Assembly (NCBI GenBank): GCA_916048095.2
Contig: OU696594.1
Coordinates: forward strand, 6,543,281 to 6,607,280
Origin: Sacculina carcini
Lineage: Eukaryota > Arthropoda > Thecostraca > Sacculinidae
DNA: 64,000 bases
Reading direction: 5' to 3'
In this document: in pieces, positions 12,126 to 24,391 of the stretch
Layout of the letters: each line of letters opens with the position of its first letter
Position numbering within the stretch: position 1 is the first letter of the stretch
Position numbers and translations under genes: made by a program
Notes under the pieces: generated by a model
Database searches by the model: none
Told to the model about the DNA's origin: nothing
What the model saw: the letters and a program-made list of their open reading frames with translations, nothing else

Positions 12126-13689
12126 ACTTGATAATTGGCAGCATAATCTCACCACAGTGCGGTTGGTGTCATGCACAGGTGCCTGGTCTCTCAACAACAT
12201 CATATTGCTGCCATGAGGCTCGCTCGTGCTGTGTTTCTGCACCTACACGCCATATCACTCACTCAATACTAACAACAACACCACCGTGTCTCACTAAATA
12301 ATTATAATTTATGTTAATTTATCATTATTATCATTATAAAATGAGCATGGAAATTTTTTAAATTATGAATTAATATAAATTAGTATTTTTAAAGAATTTT
12401 GATATTTACCTATTTAATAATTCATTTCTGTTAAATTTTTACTTTACAATTAACGTCAAATATATGTTATTAGAGTTCAGTTTAAGTTAAAACTAAGTTA
12501 AAACTTGAAACTACTGGACTTTGATCGCCTAGTTTTTGACGTGTACATGTGTACACATGCATATGCTTGTGTATGTGGCTGTGTATATGTTGATCTTTGA
12601 GAAGTTCGACGGTCGAAGTTGTGGAGTATTTGGGTATTGTGATGGCATAGTGTGTGAAATTACACAGGTGTGTGTTAATGCTGCTGCGCTTTCTGTTAGT
12701 TGTATTACACTAGCTTACACTCAGGGGCTGTGAGCGGAATCAAAAGCACAACAGGAAAACAAAGCAGAAAGTTGAGTAATATTGGTAAGAGTATATACAT
12801 GGCGAGAATATGTAGATACGAAAATATGGAGATATTTCACTACACTCTGATCTTCATTTCCTCGTTATGTATTGCTGTATTCACTGTCATTCATCATTGA
12901 GCAATAAATTGTCAGCGAGAAATGATTCTATAATGACAGCGAAGACGATTAAACCATTTTTTCTAGGTCGATAAAATGTTTAAAAAAGCTCTTGAACAAT
13001 CTCTAATTTCCATATATTGATTGTGTTTTCAATTTATGACTCAGATATCTTATCATAATTGAGTAAAAATTTAAAACTAATTGGTAATGTTTTTTATAAC
13101 ATTCACACATTTACACACCGATTTCAACAATAAAATTTATAGTAATAATATGTTACATTTGATGTTTTTCCAGTTGCTTGCAATTACCTGGTTTTCAGGA
13201 GGCCATATCACATCTCTGTCATTTTCTGTAAAAATATACCCAGTCATTAAGCACGTGTTTTACATCGAAATATTCCGAGATTAAACAATATTTTTCCCAT
13301 AATTTTAATACGATTTATGGTAGATAGATGTCATTTGTAAAGTGTATATTTAGTGTTAATAAATATAGTGTGTTCAAGAGAAGTATTTTTGCTGCGTCTA
13401 TGAGAAAAAGTTGTGATTTTTGACGTTTGTTGTTTTTAGTACAAACTTGTAAGCTATCCCAGAGAAAATAGTGTTCAAAATGTAGGCCAGAAATTGGGCC
13501 ACTGCTATTAGTCGGGGAAAATACGGCTATTTTTATACGGTTTTATTTTGTTCGTGGTTACTTAGTGAGACAGAGCTGTGTAGTGTGAGAATGCACCGTC
13601 TAGAGGGCGCGAGTGTAGCAGACCTGGGTGACGCCACTCGCTATCATTCAGTGTGTTCAGAAGTCGCATGTGTTTGGTGTTATTGTGTA
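12126..13689. other. gene-free AT-rich stretch
   Basis: No gene, transposon or repeat was recognised. The open frames present are short and show no recognisable family. Confidence 0.5.
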
Positions 13690-13830
13690 TTTGCTGTAAA
13701 GTGTAGCTCGGATATATGAGAGTATTTCTTTCAGCTCGTCTTCTATATAATCTACGTGTAATTTTCCCCGGATATAAGAGAGATACTTTTTCTCCACTGT
13801 TTCGACAACTATATATTATATATCCGTGAT
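13690..13830 (-). repeat. dispersed repeat family C, copy 1
   Basis: About 135 bp that matches 53,340-53,470 in inverted orientation with only a handful of visible differences. Shared blocks include CTCTCTTATATCCGGGGAAA, TTACACGTAGATTATATAG and ATATAATATATAGTTGTCG. The high similarity implies recent spread. No terminal repeats or coding capacity are visible. Confidence 0.8.
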
Positions 13831-14240
13831 ATATTGTATTGTATTGTATTTTCGTGCATGCGAATACAAGTATCACAGAGGACCCACCGGGAATTCTTGT
13901 GAAGAAGGGAGGTTCATGGACAGGCTGTTTTGGAGGCCACATGCACGCCAATGGACTGTTTCTGCTACCCACCATTTCTTATACTGCTCTAGACAAACAC
14001 ACACATCTCAATCACGCACATATTTCTAACAAAAATCTACCAAAATAATAATGCCAACTATTTGCTATACATTTTTTAAGAATTTGCTAAAAAATCATTC
14101 ACAATAATAGTGATTTTTATTCATGTTTTTTCGAATATAAAATTAAATGATATTATAAAGACATTAATTAATATATGTTTAATTATTGATCGGCTTGCGC
14201 GAGTAACAGCGCCCTCTAACGGCACACTGTTAGTTTGATT

Positions 14241-15071
14241 CAGGGTTTGAAAAAAAAACCGTTTTTTTTTCAAAAAAAGACAAAAACCATGTTTTTTTAG
14301 AAAAAACCAAAAAAAACATTGGTTTTTTACACTTTGCACACACAAACAAAAAAAGGATTGTAGCATGCTATTTAGTATATACTTAAAATATTTTAGTACC
14401 ACTTAACATGAGTTTTGTAAATATTTAAAAAAGATAAAAATAATATAATAAAAATGTACACACAGGATCTTGAATTTCACCTTGTAGCATCTATAGGCAA
14501 CGGAAGTTTTAAACCGCTTCCAATTGCGAATACAGTCGATTGTAAACACCCACATATGTTTGCAAAGTCCAATCCATATACCCAGTGGCCTTATTTATGA
14601 AAACCTAGTGACTAAAAATCGTTTTGTCCATGGAGGTTAATTCATGTTTGTTTTCAGAGTAAATACAGTTTTTTCAAACTCAGAGGTTTCTCAAAACAGT
14701 GTTTTTCATAGAAACTCAAATGTTTTGTCGTAAATATTTAGGATTTCTCATAAATACCAACTACAATGTTTCCCTAGCAAAAACCAAAAATGTAAAGAAA
14801 AAATTTCCCATATCGTGCAAACCCATAAAATCATGCCAAAAAGTAATATTTATGAAGATTTAAAACTGTATTAATGAACTCATTTACTATTTCTGAAAAT
14901 ATTTGATAATTCCTATATGAGAAATTTCATTTCTGTCAAAAAAAATCAATTTAAAAAAAACATGTTTTTTTTAAAAAATAACACTTGGTTTAAACCATGG
15001 TTTAGGTATAGTTATTATGGTAAACCAGGGTTTGTTTGGTTTAAACCATGGTTTAAACCAAACAAACCCTG
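14241..15071. mobile_element. non-autonomous hAT element with 8-bp target duplication
   Basis: An 831-bp element flanked by perfect 8-bp direct repeats GTTTGATT at 14,233-14,240 and 15,072-15,079, the length made by hAT transposases. The ends are inverted: CAGGGTTTG at the left and its complement CAAACCCTG at the right, with AAAACCG/GGTTT tracts just inside. The interior is A/T-rich and encodes no transposase. The right end includes a perfect 54-bp palindrome at 15,022-15,075. Confidence 0.85.
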
Positions 15072-15477
15072 GTTTGATTCATGAATCAGTACCAGTGTGT
15101 TTGCAAGTGTGCTTGTGTGTGTTTGTGTCTATTGTTTCATCTTGTTTAATTGTACGACCAGCTACGAATCATGTGGGTATGTATATATGTTGATATACAT
15201 ACCCATGTATATTAACACAGTACTGCCTTATATGAATAATCAAGAATTTATAATCTCAATAAGAACAGGGGTGATTTATTTATAATAATATTTGATTATC
15301 ACATATTAATATTATTGCGGGTAAAAACCACACTCACTCACGAAATCACAGAACGATGATGATACAGGCGATTGTTCAATGTTCACTGTATTCACTGTAT
15401 TCACTGTCTTCACTAGCCGACGAGAGATGTATCAACGTGTGGACGTATTAGCTCATTGCTGTCTCGTGTATGAATGT

Positions 15478-15480
<3 letters not shown>

Positions 15481-15550
<70 letters not shown>
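15481..15550 (+). repeat. (CA)n microsatellite
   Basis: About 35 CA units with one CAGACA interruption. Similar but shorter (CA)n tracts lie at 15,631-15,658 and 16,063-16,103. Confidence 0.95.
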
Positions 15551-15553
<3 letters not shown>

Positions 15554-15899
15554 GGTGTTCCGTTTCTAGCTGTGTGTGTTTGTGTGTTGTGACAGGGTAG
15601 ATGAGGTGGAACATACCACCTACAAGGTCACTCACACACACACACACACACACACACATACATACACACAAAATGATGTCAGAATTGGCCCCTGTCCAAA
15701 TGTGTCTGTCTGTGTGTGTATGTCTGTGTGTCTGTCCGTGTTGCATCATGTATGCATGTCAAAACACTGCGAAACTGCACTATTTCAACTTAAAATAGTT
15801 GAAAGACTAATGAAGACGAAGACACTGAAAAAAGACTTGAAGACACTGAAATTTCAAGACTTACATCAACATCAAAATGCAGCATAGCACCAATATCTT

Positions 15900-16058
15900 A
15901 ATACATTAATGTACATTAGCACAGCATTAATACATTGCACATGATGCGCTGGAAATTATATTAAGTGAAAGATGCTGACACATCAATACTCGTGATTTAA
16001 TAGTTTTTCTGTTATCTGAGTTGAAAATGCCGAACAAATCACTGACAATTTGTCAATA

Positions 16059-16109
<51 letters not shown>

Positions 16110-16727
16110 AACAAATATACATCCTACATAACACACACAATCATACATGGCCAACGTACAATCATGGTTAATAAGCGATTGGCCAATTTCTCCTCAGCTA
16201 TATGAAGTTCAGTGGCTTCCAAACTTCTGAACGTTTTACTGAACTCATAGTTCGAAAAAACGCCAGTCTTATCTTGTATTTATAGTGGAAAATTATGCAC
16301 GTTCTTTGTGGTTTCAATAACCGTCATAATATAATGAAATAAAACCATTTTCTTAGATGAAAGCTTATCAGGTCTTCTAGGCTAGGTTAATTTAGGTTAG
16401 GTTAGGTCAGTTTAGATAAGATATTAGACTCTCCACTTTCACTCAATAACAATTTCGACAACCGGATAATACAAATCTGTTTCACAAATTAGACATTTAA
16501 TAATAATAATAATAACACTACCAAACTAATATATTTGTAATAAAGCTCTGAGATATTATGTTACACTACAGATATTAAGTTAACTTTAATTGTACGTGTA
16601 AACATTAATAGTTTGAAAACCACTTAACTTCTTACAGCCGAAGTAAAATTGACCAAGAATAAAGCTATTTGCTTAAATTTCAATCACTTATCCACAGCAG
16701 TGTCAAATACATGATGATTTCGTGGCA
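15900..16727. other. gene-free stretch with a TTAGG run
   Basis: No gene recognised. It contains (CA)n at 16,063-16,103 and three tandem TTAGG units at 16,392-16,406, the arthropod telomeric unit, here interstitial and short. Confidence 0.5.
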
Positions 16728-18122
16728 TCAAATAACATCAAATAACATGGCATCACACTCAAATAACATCAAATAACACGGCATCACACTCAAATAACAT
16801 CAAATAACATGGCATCACACTCAAATAACATCAAATAACACGGCATCACACTCAAATAACATCAAATAACATGGTATCACACTCAAATAACATCAAATAA
16901 CATGACATCACACTCAAATAACATCAAATAACATGGTATCACACTCAAATAACATCAAATAACATGGCATCACACTCAAATAACATCAAATAACATGGCA
17001 TCACACTCAAATAACATCAAATAACATGGCATCACACTCAAATAACATCAAATAACATGGCATCACACTCAAATAACATCAAATAACATGGCATCACACT
17101 CAAATAACATCAAATAACATGGCATCACACTCAAATAACATCAAATAACATGGCATCACACTCAAATAACATCAAATAACATGGCATCACACTCAAATAA
17201 CATAAAATAACATGGCATCACACTCAAATAACATCAAATAACATGGCATCACACTCAAATAACATCAAATAACATGGCATCACACTCAAATAACATCAAA
17301 TAACATGGCATCACACTCAAATAACATCAAATAACATGGCATCACACTCAAATAACATCAAATAACATGGCATCACACTCAAATAACATCAAATAACATG
17401 GCATCACACTCAAATAACATCAAATAACATCAAATAACATGGCATCACACTCAAATAACATCAAATAACATGGCATCACACTCAAATAACATCAAATAAC
17501 ATGGCATCACACTCAAATAACATCAAATAACATGGCATCACACTCAAATAACATCAAATAACATGACATCACACTCAAATAACATCAAATAACATGGCAT
17601 CACACTCAAATAACATCAAATAACATGGCATCACCCTCAAATAACATCAAATAACATGGCATCACACTCAAATAACATCAAATAACATGGCATCACACTC
17701 AAATAACATCAAATAACATGGCATCACACTCAAATAACATCAAATAACATGGCATCACACTCAAATAACATAAAATAACATGGCATCACACTCAAATAAC
17801 ATCAAATAACATGGCATCACACTCAAATAACATCAAATAACATGGCATCACACTCAAATAACATCAAATAACATGGCATCACACTCAAATAACATCAAAT
17901 AACATGGCATCACACTCAAATAACATCAAATAACATGGCATCACACTCAAATAACATCAAATAACATGGCATCACACTCAAATAACATCAAATAACATGG
18001 CATCACACTCAAATAACATCAAATAACATGGTATCACACTCAAATAACATCAAATAACATGGCATCACACTCAAATAACATCAAATAACATGGCATCACA
18101 CTCAAATAACATCAAATAACAT
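16728..18122 (+). repeat. 31-bp minisatellite, about 45 copies
   Basis: The unit is AAATAACATC then AAATAACATG then GCATCACACTC (31 bp). Copies are almost identical; rare variants read GACATC, GGTATC, CACCCTC or AACATAAAAT. The two AAATAACAT 10-mers in each unit show that the unit itself arose by a smaller duplication. The homogeneity implies recent expansion or active gene conversion. Intergenic. Confidence 0.97.
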
Positions 18123-19264
18123 GTGATTACACACACATACACACACACAAATATATATGGCATCACACTGTTTACATTCATACATCCGTATTGCAGTGTG
18201 TGTATGGTTTCATTTGTTCCAGCTACACTGGTTACATGGAATACGTTCAATAATGATGTATTCTCTCATCAGAACACTCCGAGCAGTTTCACGACTAAAG
18301 CTAATATAATGATAATAAAAAGGCGGAATTAAGCTTTCACAAATGATTTCTACATCACAATTTGAAATGATATTATACACAGCAAGAATACTAGGCAGTT
18401 ATAGTCTAAAATGAGCTAGAATGATGCTAAAATTACTAGAATGAGCTAGTCTAGAATGAGCTAAAATTACAAATCTGCAACATATCCAACACAGCCAGCA
18501 GCACAAACTGACTCTTGCAACATCCGCTACCACAAGACCACCACCGATAACAAACAGCAAATCTGTCTTGTCATATTTGTCTTCGTTATGCGACATCATT
18601 AATTGTTGTTCTGCACTTCTCGTGCAGCATATTGTGCAATTTCTTTTGATCTAGTCATTTTCCTATGTATCATATGAATTGTATGTTTGTGTGTCTGTGT
18701 GCGTGTGTGTGTGGATGGGTGATGTATTGATCTGTCATGATTGTGTGTGTCATATTGTCTTTGTGTGTGTTTTCTCTTTCTCTTATTCTCCACGTTCAAA
18801 GTGCGCAGGGGCTGCATGATGCAGTTTATAGCGCCTGCGCTCTTCCTGCGTCACTTTGTTCGTTTTGTTCAATAATAATAATAATAATAATAATCATGCG
18901 GATAAAGGATTGAACTCCACAATCACATGCCAGCATATGCATACGCTACAACATAACCTTCATCATCCGACACTACGTACAAGTAAAGAAAACGAATATT
19001 CTTAGTGAATTTTATGCAGTGCGTATGAGTTTTATGTAACGTTCTGTGTATTTTACGTAGCGCATTGATGTGTATGTGAATGTGTGCGTGTGAGTATTTG
19101 TAGTGCGTGTGAGTATTAGTAGTGTGTGTGTGTGTGTAAATTTCTTTGTGAATTATTTGACTTGTGTGATTGTGTGGTTTCCGCTCAATATATTTTTATG
19201 GATGAGTTTTTGTGTGTAGCATGTTAGATCACACAGTAACTAAGCTCGTTTTTCTCAAACTATC
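18123..19264. other. gene-free stretch
   Basis: No exon or transposon recognised. It holds four close repeats of a GAATGAGCTA-type motif at about 18,410-18,465, an (ATA)n tract near 18,870 and short (TG)n tracts. Confidence 0.5.
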
Positions 19265-19390
19265 TATATCTTCTGGTTAGCTTCCAGGGTACAGATGAGG
19301 TCACCGTACAGGGTGATAATAGTTCACTAGCACTCTTCCCATGCTAGTTGAGTTGCCTGTAATTAATAATAACAATAATAATAATAATGT
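19265..19390 (+). repeat. dispersed repeat family A, copy 2
   Basis: Shares GGTTAGCTTCCAGGGTA, GAGGTCACCGTACAGGGTG and the tail GCCTGTAATTAATAATAA with the copy at 10,690, with a few substitutions. It ends in a longer (AAT)n tract. Confidence 0.8.
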
Positions 19391-19954
19391 ACTCTGCTGG
19401 CCAACGTCGATATGCATCACATTGCTATCAAAATGGTATGTATTTTTTGCATATGCTTGGAATATATCATCATGTATTTGCCAAACCCAACATAACACAA
19501 ACATTCATACACAAAATACCAGATAATTTGCAATGTAGGATGGCTGGGCTAAGAAGCCTGAAGGCTTGTACTGCCCTCTTCTAACATACAATATGCACAA
19601 TATCTAAAATTATGCACCGTTCTGTGTTCAAATACAGTCGCTCCACAAAACGGACGCTGTCAATACGTTTGGCTCCGTATTCTGCTATTATCATTGATAT
19701 AATAAAATATTTTCAGTATTATTGCTTTCATTTATGTAATAACTTCAGTTTGAGTACTAAAATAATTTAATATTACGGCTCCACTTAGCTTTATCCAGCA
19801 GAATCACTCGAAAATCGCACCAGAACGAAAAGTTCGAAAGTATATCCTGCTTCTACATCAAGGATTAATCGCAATATATTTTCGATATATAAACAAATTA
19901 CATTAGTGATACGATTCAAAATGCATACGTTTCGATACTAATATTTATTATTCC

Positions 19955-20154
19955 TGTAGGAACGCCTACAGTAACGAATTATTAACACACACGAGCTGCA
20001 ACGAACAACTGGTGTATTTACAGAAGCACGATGTGTTGTTGTCTTTACACCTTCACATTTGGCGCACACAAGGTCTAACAATAAAACAGAAACAATATAA
20101 CAATTGCATGATATTTAACTATTAAATAAATAGAAATAACAGACGGCGGCCACA
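19955..20154 (-). repeat. 3' LTR of the gypsy element
   Basis: 200 bp, in the minus-strand sense the downstream LTR. It begins TGTAGGAACGCC and ends GGCGGCCACA on the plus strand, identical to the copy at 24,188-24,387. A purine-rich tract (minus strand GAAGGGGG) lies just inside at about 20,156-20,163. Confidence 0.95.
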
Positions 20155-20179
20155 GCCCCCTTCAGGTGCAAGGCACCGA

Positions 20180-22385
20180 TTACCGATAGCGTCTGGGGAC
20201 GCGAACCAGTCGGGCGCGCCGTGACCACACAATTCTGTCTGGACACTGTGTGAGAGATGGTTCAGCTGGAATGGGAGGTGTCTGAGTCGTTGAAGTGGCT
20301 GCTGGTGTTCCGTTCGGAAGAGCCGATGCCGAAGCAGGAGAGGGCGCGTCACTGTTCTCCGAGAATGCTGGTTTCAGCCGGTCAAGGGCGACGGTGTCTA
20401 GTCTTCCGTTGATGTCCAGGACAAAAGCTTTGTCACCCCGCTTGATTACAGCATATGGACCACGGTAAGGTGGTGTCAAAGGCGGGCGTACAGCATCGAC
20501 TCGGACAAATACGTGTGTCGCTGTTTTCAGCGGCTGCGAGACAAATGGGCGTTCGGCGTCAGAACTCCGATGCCAGGATGTTGGTGTCGGTCGCAGCTTG
20601 GAGATGGCAGTTGCCAGTTGTCGAGCAGTCTCACAAGCCGGCGCTGGAGTCGTTTGAGAGAAGAACTGGCCCGGCAGACGCATTTTCTCTCCCAAGACAA
20701 GCTCTGCTGAAGACGAGTTGATGTCTGGTTTGTAAGAAGCTCGCATGCCCATCAGCACAACAGGTAAAGCGATGAGCCAGTTTGTGGACCTCTCCAGTGC
20801 AGCGGTGAGAGACGCCTTCAATTGACGATGTATCCGCTCCACCAATCCGTTCTGCTGAGGAGAATACGCGCATGTTGTTTTGTGAGCCACTCCCAGGATG
20901 GACCAGAACTCTGACCACAGATCAGATACGAACTGTCGTCCGCGATCTGATGTGATGCACAAGCACATGCCGAAACGTGAAGTCCATTCCAGCAGTGCAC
21001 GTGCGCACGAAGCAGCCGATGCGTCCGTCATTGGCACAGCATCCGGGTAGCGTGTGTACCTGTCGACGATAGTAAACAGGTAATGGTACCCGTTTGCTTC
21101 AGGAAGCGGACCGACGATGTCAACGTGCAGGGCCTCAAATCGGCCGGACGGTGTGGCAGGACGACGCAGAGCCGAGCGCTGATGACGACCGACTTTGCAC
21201 TGCTGACAAGGGACACAGTTCTTCGCCCAGGTTGAAACCTTTGATCCGATGCGTTTGAAAACAAAGCGCTCGGAAATCAAGCGACGTGTTGCTCGTGCAC
21301 TAGGATGGTGCATGTTGTGAAATGAACAGAAGATATCGTGCTGGAGCGACTCAGGTACAAGAGGACGATCAACACCATTAGACACGTCAACTAGCAGGCC
21401 ACCCGGGACACCCTCGACCTCTCGACGTTCAACACAAAGCGACGGGGAGGCGGCGAGTTCAGAAACGTCCGCGGCACCTTGCTGCGCGATGGCGATCTTT
21501 CTGATGTCCAGACCTTGCTGAGCGACGACATCAAGCTGTGAGACCTGGTGTTCCGTGACGAAGACCGGTGGTCGACTCAGGTAATCAGACACCGCGTTGT
21601 CTCGGCCGCTAATGTGTCTGATGTCGGTGGAGAATTCACTGATGAAAGCCAGTTGACGCTGTACACGTGCCGAACGCTCGGACATGCTCGTGAACGCGTG
21701 CGTCAACGGCTTGTGATCCGTCCACAGCTGCAGTTCTGGACGACCTTCAAGCAAATGCCTGAAACGCTTCAAGACGCTGAAAATGGCAAACAGCTCCTTG
21801 TCTCCTGTGCACCATCTCAGCTGGGCACCGGCCAACACACGAGAATGGTATGCCAGAGGCACCCATCTGCCTTCCTGCAGCTGCAAAATGACCGCGCCGA
21901 CGGCGTGGTCCGATGCGTCCGCGACGACCTTTGTGATGGCGTCGTGTCGAGGGTACGCAAGCTGGGATACGGCGGCCAGCGCAGATTTGGATTTCTCGAA
22001 GGCTGCCGTTTGGCGCGGACCCCAGGAAAACCCGCGCTTCGCGTTCGCCGTGTCATGAAGTGGCTGCAGAATCGACGCCAGATTAGGGATGAACCGATGA
22101 AAGAAGTTCACCATGCCGAGGTATTTTCTGCAATCCGCTGGATCTCGTGGCGGCGGCATGGACAGCAAATCCTCCACTTTGTCGGGAAGAGGTGCAATGC
22201 CACGGGCGGACACCTCCATGCCAACGAAGCGGACCTTGCTGACGCCAAAAACACACTTCTCCGGTTTGACAGCCAACCCAGCTTTGCTCAGACGGCGAAA
22301 AAGCTCCTGCAAGTCCCTGCGGTGAGTTGCAGCATCGGGCGAGTAGATGAGAATGTCGTCTAGGTAACTGAAGGTAGGTGTACTG
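20180..22385 (-). pseudogene. pol, 3' part: reverse transcriptase C-terminus, RNase H, integrase
   Basis: The reading frame is open from the junction near 22,375 to a stop at 20,180. In order: the RT active-site block YLDDILIYS, the RT thumb, an RNase H-like block (VADASDHAVGAV), and integrase with the zinc-binding HHCC pattern (HNMHHPSA to CVPCQQC) and the catalytic core (HVDIVGPLP, ITSDRGRQF, QQNGLVERI). The frame differs from the upstream pol half, so this part cannot be made from the same message without a shift. All integrase catalytic residues appear present. Confidence 0.9.
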
Positions 22386-23354
22386 AAACAGCCCGAAGGG
22401 AGTGGTAATGGCTGTCTTATCTTGGTCGTCTTTATGCACAGGAACCTGAGCAAATGCTCTTGGCAGATCGACTGTGCTGAAAATGGTGGCACCTGAGAGA
22501 CGATCAGCGAAGGTCTGCATGTGCGGCACAGGATATCTGTCTGGGACAGTGATGGCGTTGAGGCGTTCGTAACACCCAACCATTCTGAACGAAGCGCCAC
22601 CATCCTTCTGGACCAGGTGGATTGGGCTCGACCATGAAGAAGATGATGGTACCAGGATGCCACGTTCCACTAGCTCATCGAGCTCCCGCTTGGCGGCCGC
22701 TAGCTTGGCCGGCATGAGACGTCGTGGTCTAGCAAACACCGGGTTGCCGCGAGTGATGATGCGGTGTTTCACACCGGGTACGGATACCACAGGAAACCCT
22801 GTTGGCGGAACTGTGAGTTTCAAAAACTCGCTCGACCGACGAACATCAGCAAACCCTTCGCCGTCCTGCTCTCGTCGCTGGACGGTGCTGACATGAACTA
22901 TGACTGGATACCGGTCGGTGTGTTGAGGTGAACTGCTGGTTGACAAAAAGGTGGCGCTGTCGATCAGCCGATGTTTTGTCATATCGACCATGAGGCCGAA
23001 TTCCCGCAAAAAGTCAGCACCGAGGATTGGAGTCGGAACTGCCGCCACAAAAAAACCAAACGAGTACACTCGGCCAAGACCTAAGTCTACATCCACACGG
23101 TGGTTTACCTTGTAGACAGATATGGAGGTACCATTGGCGGCGCGGAGTACCGGCTGACTCAATGCGGCTGAACATCCCGAGGGGGCCGGCAGTAACGACA
23201 CCTCCGACCCGCTGTCCACCAGATATCTACGGCCTGTGAGATCCGTAACGAATAAAAGACGGCACTTCTTACGGCAGTCGTGGGCCGTCATTACCGCCGG
23301 CTGCCGCTGTCGTTTCCCGGCACGTCTGCGTGGAAAGTGCACGATCCCAGGCAA
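22372..23354 (-). pseudogene. pol, 5' part: aspartic protease and reverse transcriptase N-terminus
   Basis: Overlaps the end of gag by about 60 bp in another frame. It has the retropepsin motif VDSGSEVSLLPA, then RT blocks including SPIHLVQKDGG, the FSTVDLPRAF palm block with its first catalytic Asp, and FGLFQY. Immediately after FGLFQY the sequence jumps to the YLDD region, so about 30 residues usually found between them are missing and the frame changes at about 22,371-22,385. The frame then runs out at 22,083 as nonsense. Confidence 0.88.
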
Positions 23355-24064
23355 CGACGCGCAGCGGGTCCATATTTACGGTGTAGACGGCACCAGCGAT
23401 TAACGAAGTCGTTCACAGATGGCTGGGCTGCTTGCGGTTGTCTCTGACGACTGGGACGCTGACGAGGACCTGTGGCAGCGGCAACAAGATGGTTCTCCGG
23501 CTCATCAGTCGCAGGAGCAGCAGCTTCACTGACCACCTGGGCCGTGAACACTGCAGAAGACGCAGCTGGCTGGTGAAAGGCGTCAGCGCGAAGAGCCGCT
23601 TCACGCAAGCTCATCGTGACCAGCCACTCGCGACAAAGAAGCCGGAGATCATTTGGCACTCGGATGAGAAACATCTCGCGAATTATTTCGTGATCTGTAT
23701 CATTCGGATACAAAGCCGCGAGGTCTCCGAAAAGCTCCGACGGTTTCCTCGAGCCAAGCTGTTGCGGCAGACTCAAGAGGCGCTGTAAGCGTTCCGCCGG
23801 AGTGAGCTGGAGACGCTGCTTTAGCCTTTCTTTCAGCTGATCGTAGCAGTCAGTGGCGAGGGGCACCTGAGTGGCCAGATCCATCACCATGCGAAAATGC
23901 GACGGAGGCAATTTGGCCAATAATTTTCGGAACATGGTGGTTTGACACGTAAGACCACCGTCGGCCATGAGGTTGTCGCACATGGCGAGCCACACATCCA
24001 CATTCTCGCAGTCAAACACAGGTAATTCCACCCTTACCGCGTGTATGCTACCGGTGTTAGACAT
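23291..24064 (-). CDS. gag of the gypsy element
   Basis: 257 residues, from the ATG at 24,064 (MSNTGSIHAV); the upstream in-frame ATG is less likely. The protein would package the retrotransposon RNA. A helical capsid-like region (FRKLLAKLPPSHFR, ERLQRLLSLP) is followed by a basic linker and a C-terminal zinc motif CRLHRKYGPAARRCLGSC, the CHCC spacing found in CsRn1-type elements rather than the usual CCHC knuckle. Intact and uninterrupted. Confidence 0.88.
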   Translation of the reverse strand: MSNTGSIHAVRVELPVFDCENVDVWLAMCDNLMADGGLTCQTTMFRKLLAKLPPSHFRMVMDLATQVPLATDCYDQLKERLKQRLQLTPAERLQRLLSLPQQLGSRKPSELFGDLAALYPNDTDHEIIREMFLIRVPNDLRLLCREWLVTMSLREAALRADAFHQPAASSAVFTAQVVSEAAAPATDEPENHLVAAATGPRQRPSRQRQPQAAQPSVNDFVNRWCRLHRKYGPAARRCLGSCTFHADVPGNDSGSRR

Positions 24065-24172
24065 CGTCAACGAAACAAAAACGATGAAAAAACACAGAAC
24101 AATCAAATTGTTATGAAAAAAAAAATATATCTACATGCAGATGATAGATATATCTATATAAAAAAAATTGGA

Positions 24173-24185
24173 GTCGGGGTCACCA
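24173..24185 (-). other. primer binding site, tRNA-Trp type
   Basis: Two bases inside the 5' LTR (minus strand) lies TGGTGACCCCGAC, complementary to the 3' end of animal tRNA-Trp (GTCGGGGTCA plus CCA). The match is 13 nt and then ends. Confidence 0.85.
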
Positions 24186-24187
24186 CT

Positions 24188-24387
24188 TGTAGGAACGCCT
24201 ACAGTAACGAATTATTAACACACACGAGCTGCAACGAACAACTGGTGTATTTACAGAAGCACGATGTGTTGTTGTCTTTACACCTTCACATTTGGCGCAC
24301 ACAAGGTCTAACAATAAAACAGAAACAATATAACAATTGCATGATATTTAACTATTAAATAAATAGAAATAACAGACGGCGGCCACA
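24188..24387 (-). repeat. 5' LTR of the gypsy element
   Basis: 200 bp, the upstream LTR in the minus-strand sense. No difference from the other LTR was seen. Followed on the plus strand by the target duplication TTCC. Confidence 0.95.
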
Positions 24388-24391
24388 TTCC

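Larger units (their letters stand above)
19955..24387 (-). mobile_element. Ty3/gypsy LTR retrotransposon, CsRn1-type, young but defective
   Basis: A complete 4,433-bp element read on the minus strand. The two 200-bp LTRs (19,955-20,154 and 24,188-24,387) match base for base by eye and have TG/CA ends. Direct repeats TTCC (19,951-19,954 and 24,388-24,391) are the target duplication. Inside are a tRNA-Trp-type primer site, a gag with a CHCC zinc motif, a pol with protease, reverse transcriptase, RNase H and integrase, and a purine tract next to the 3' LTR. The zinc motif and primer together point to the CsRn1 group. A deletion in the reverse transcriptase region breaks pol. Confidence 0.95.

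Noticed and set aside
13562-13975. 137-codon minus-strand open frame
   Set aside because: Overlaps a dispersed non-coding repeat (family C), shows no recognised family, and has no splice partners.
16728-18122. CRISPR-like regular array
   Set aside because: Continuous tandem repeats without unique spacers, in a eukaryotic genome, with no cas genes. The same applies to 8,845-10,295, where units are degenerate and adjacent.
21548-22363. 271-codon plus-strand open frame inside the retrotransposon
   Set aside because: Antisense shadow of the pol gene, whose minus-strand frame contains the recognisable RT, RNase H and integrase motifs.
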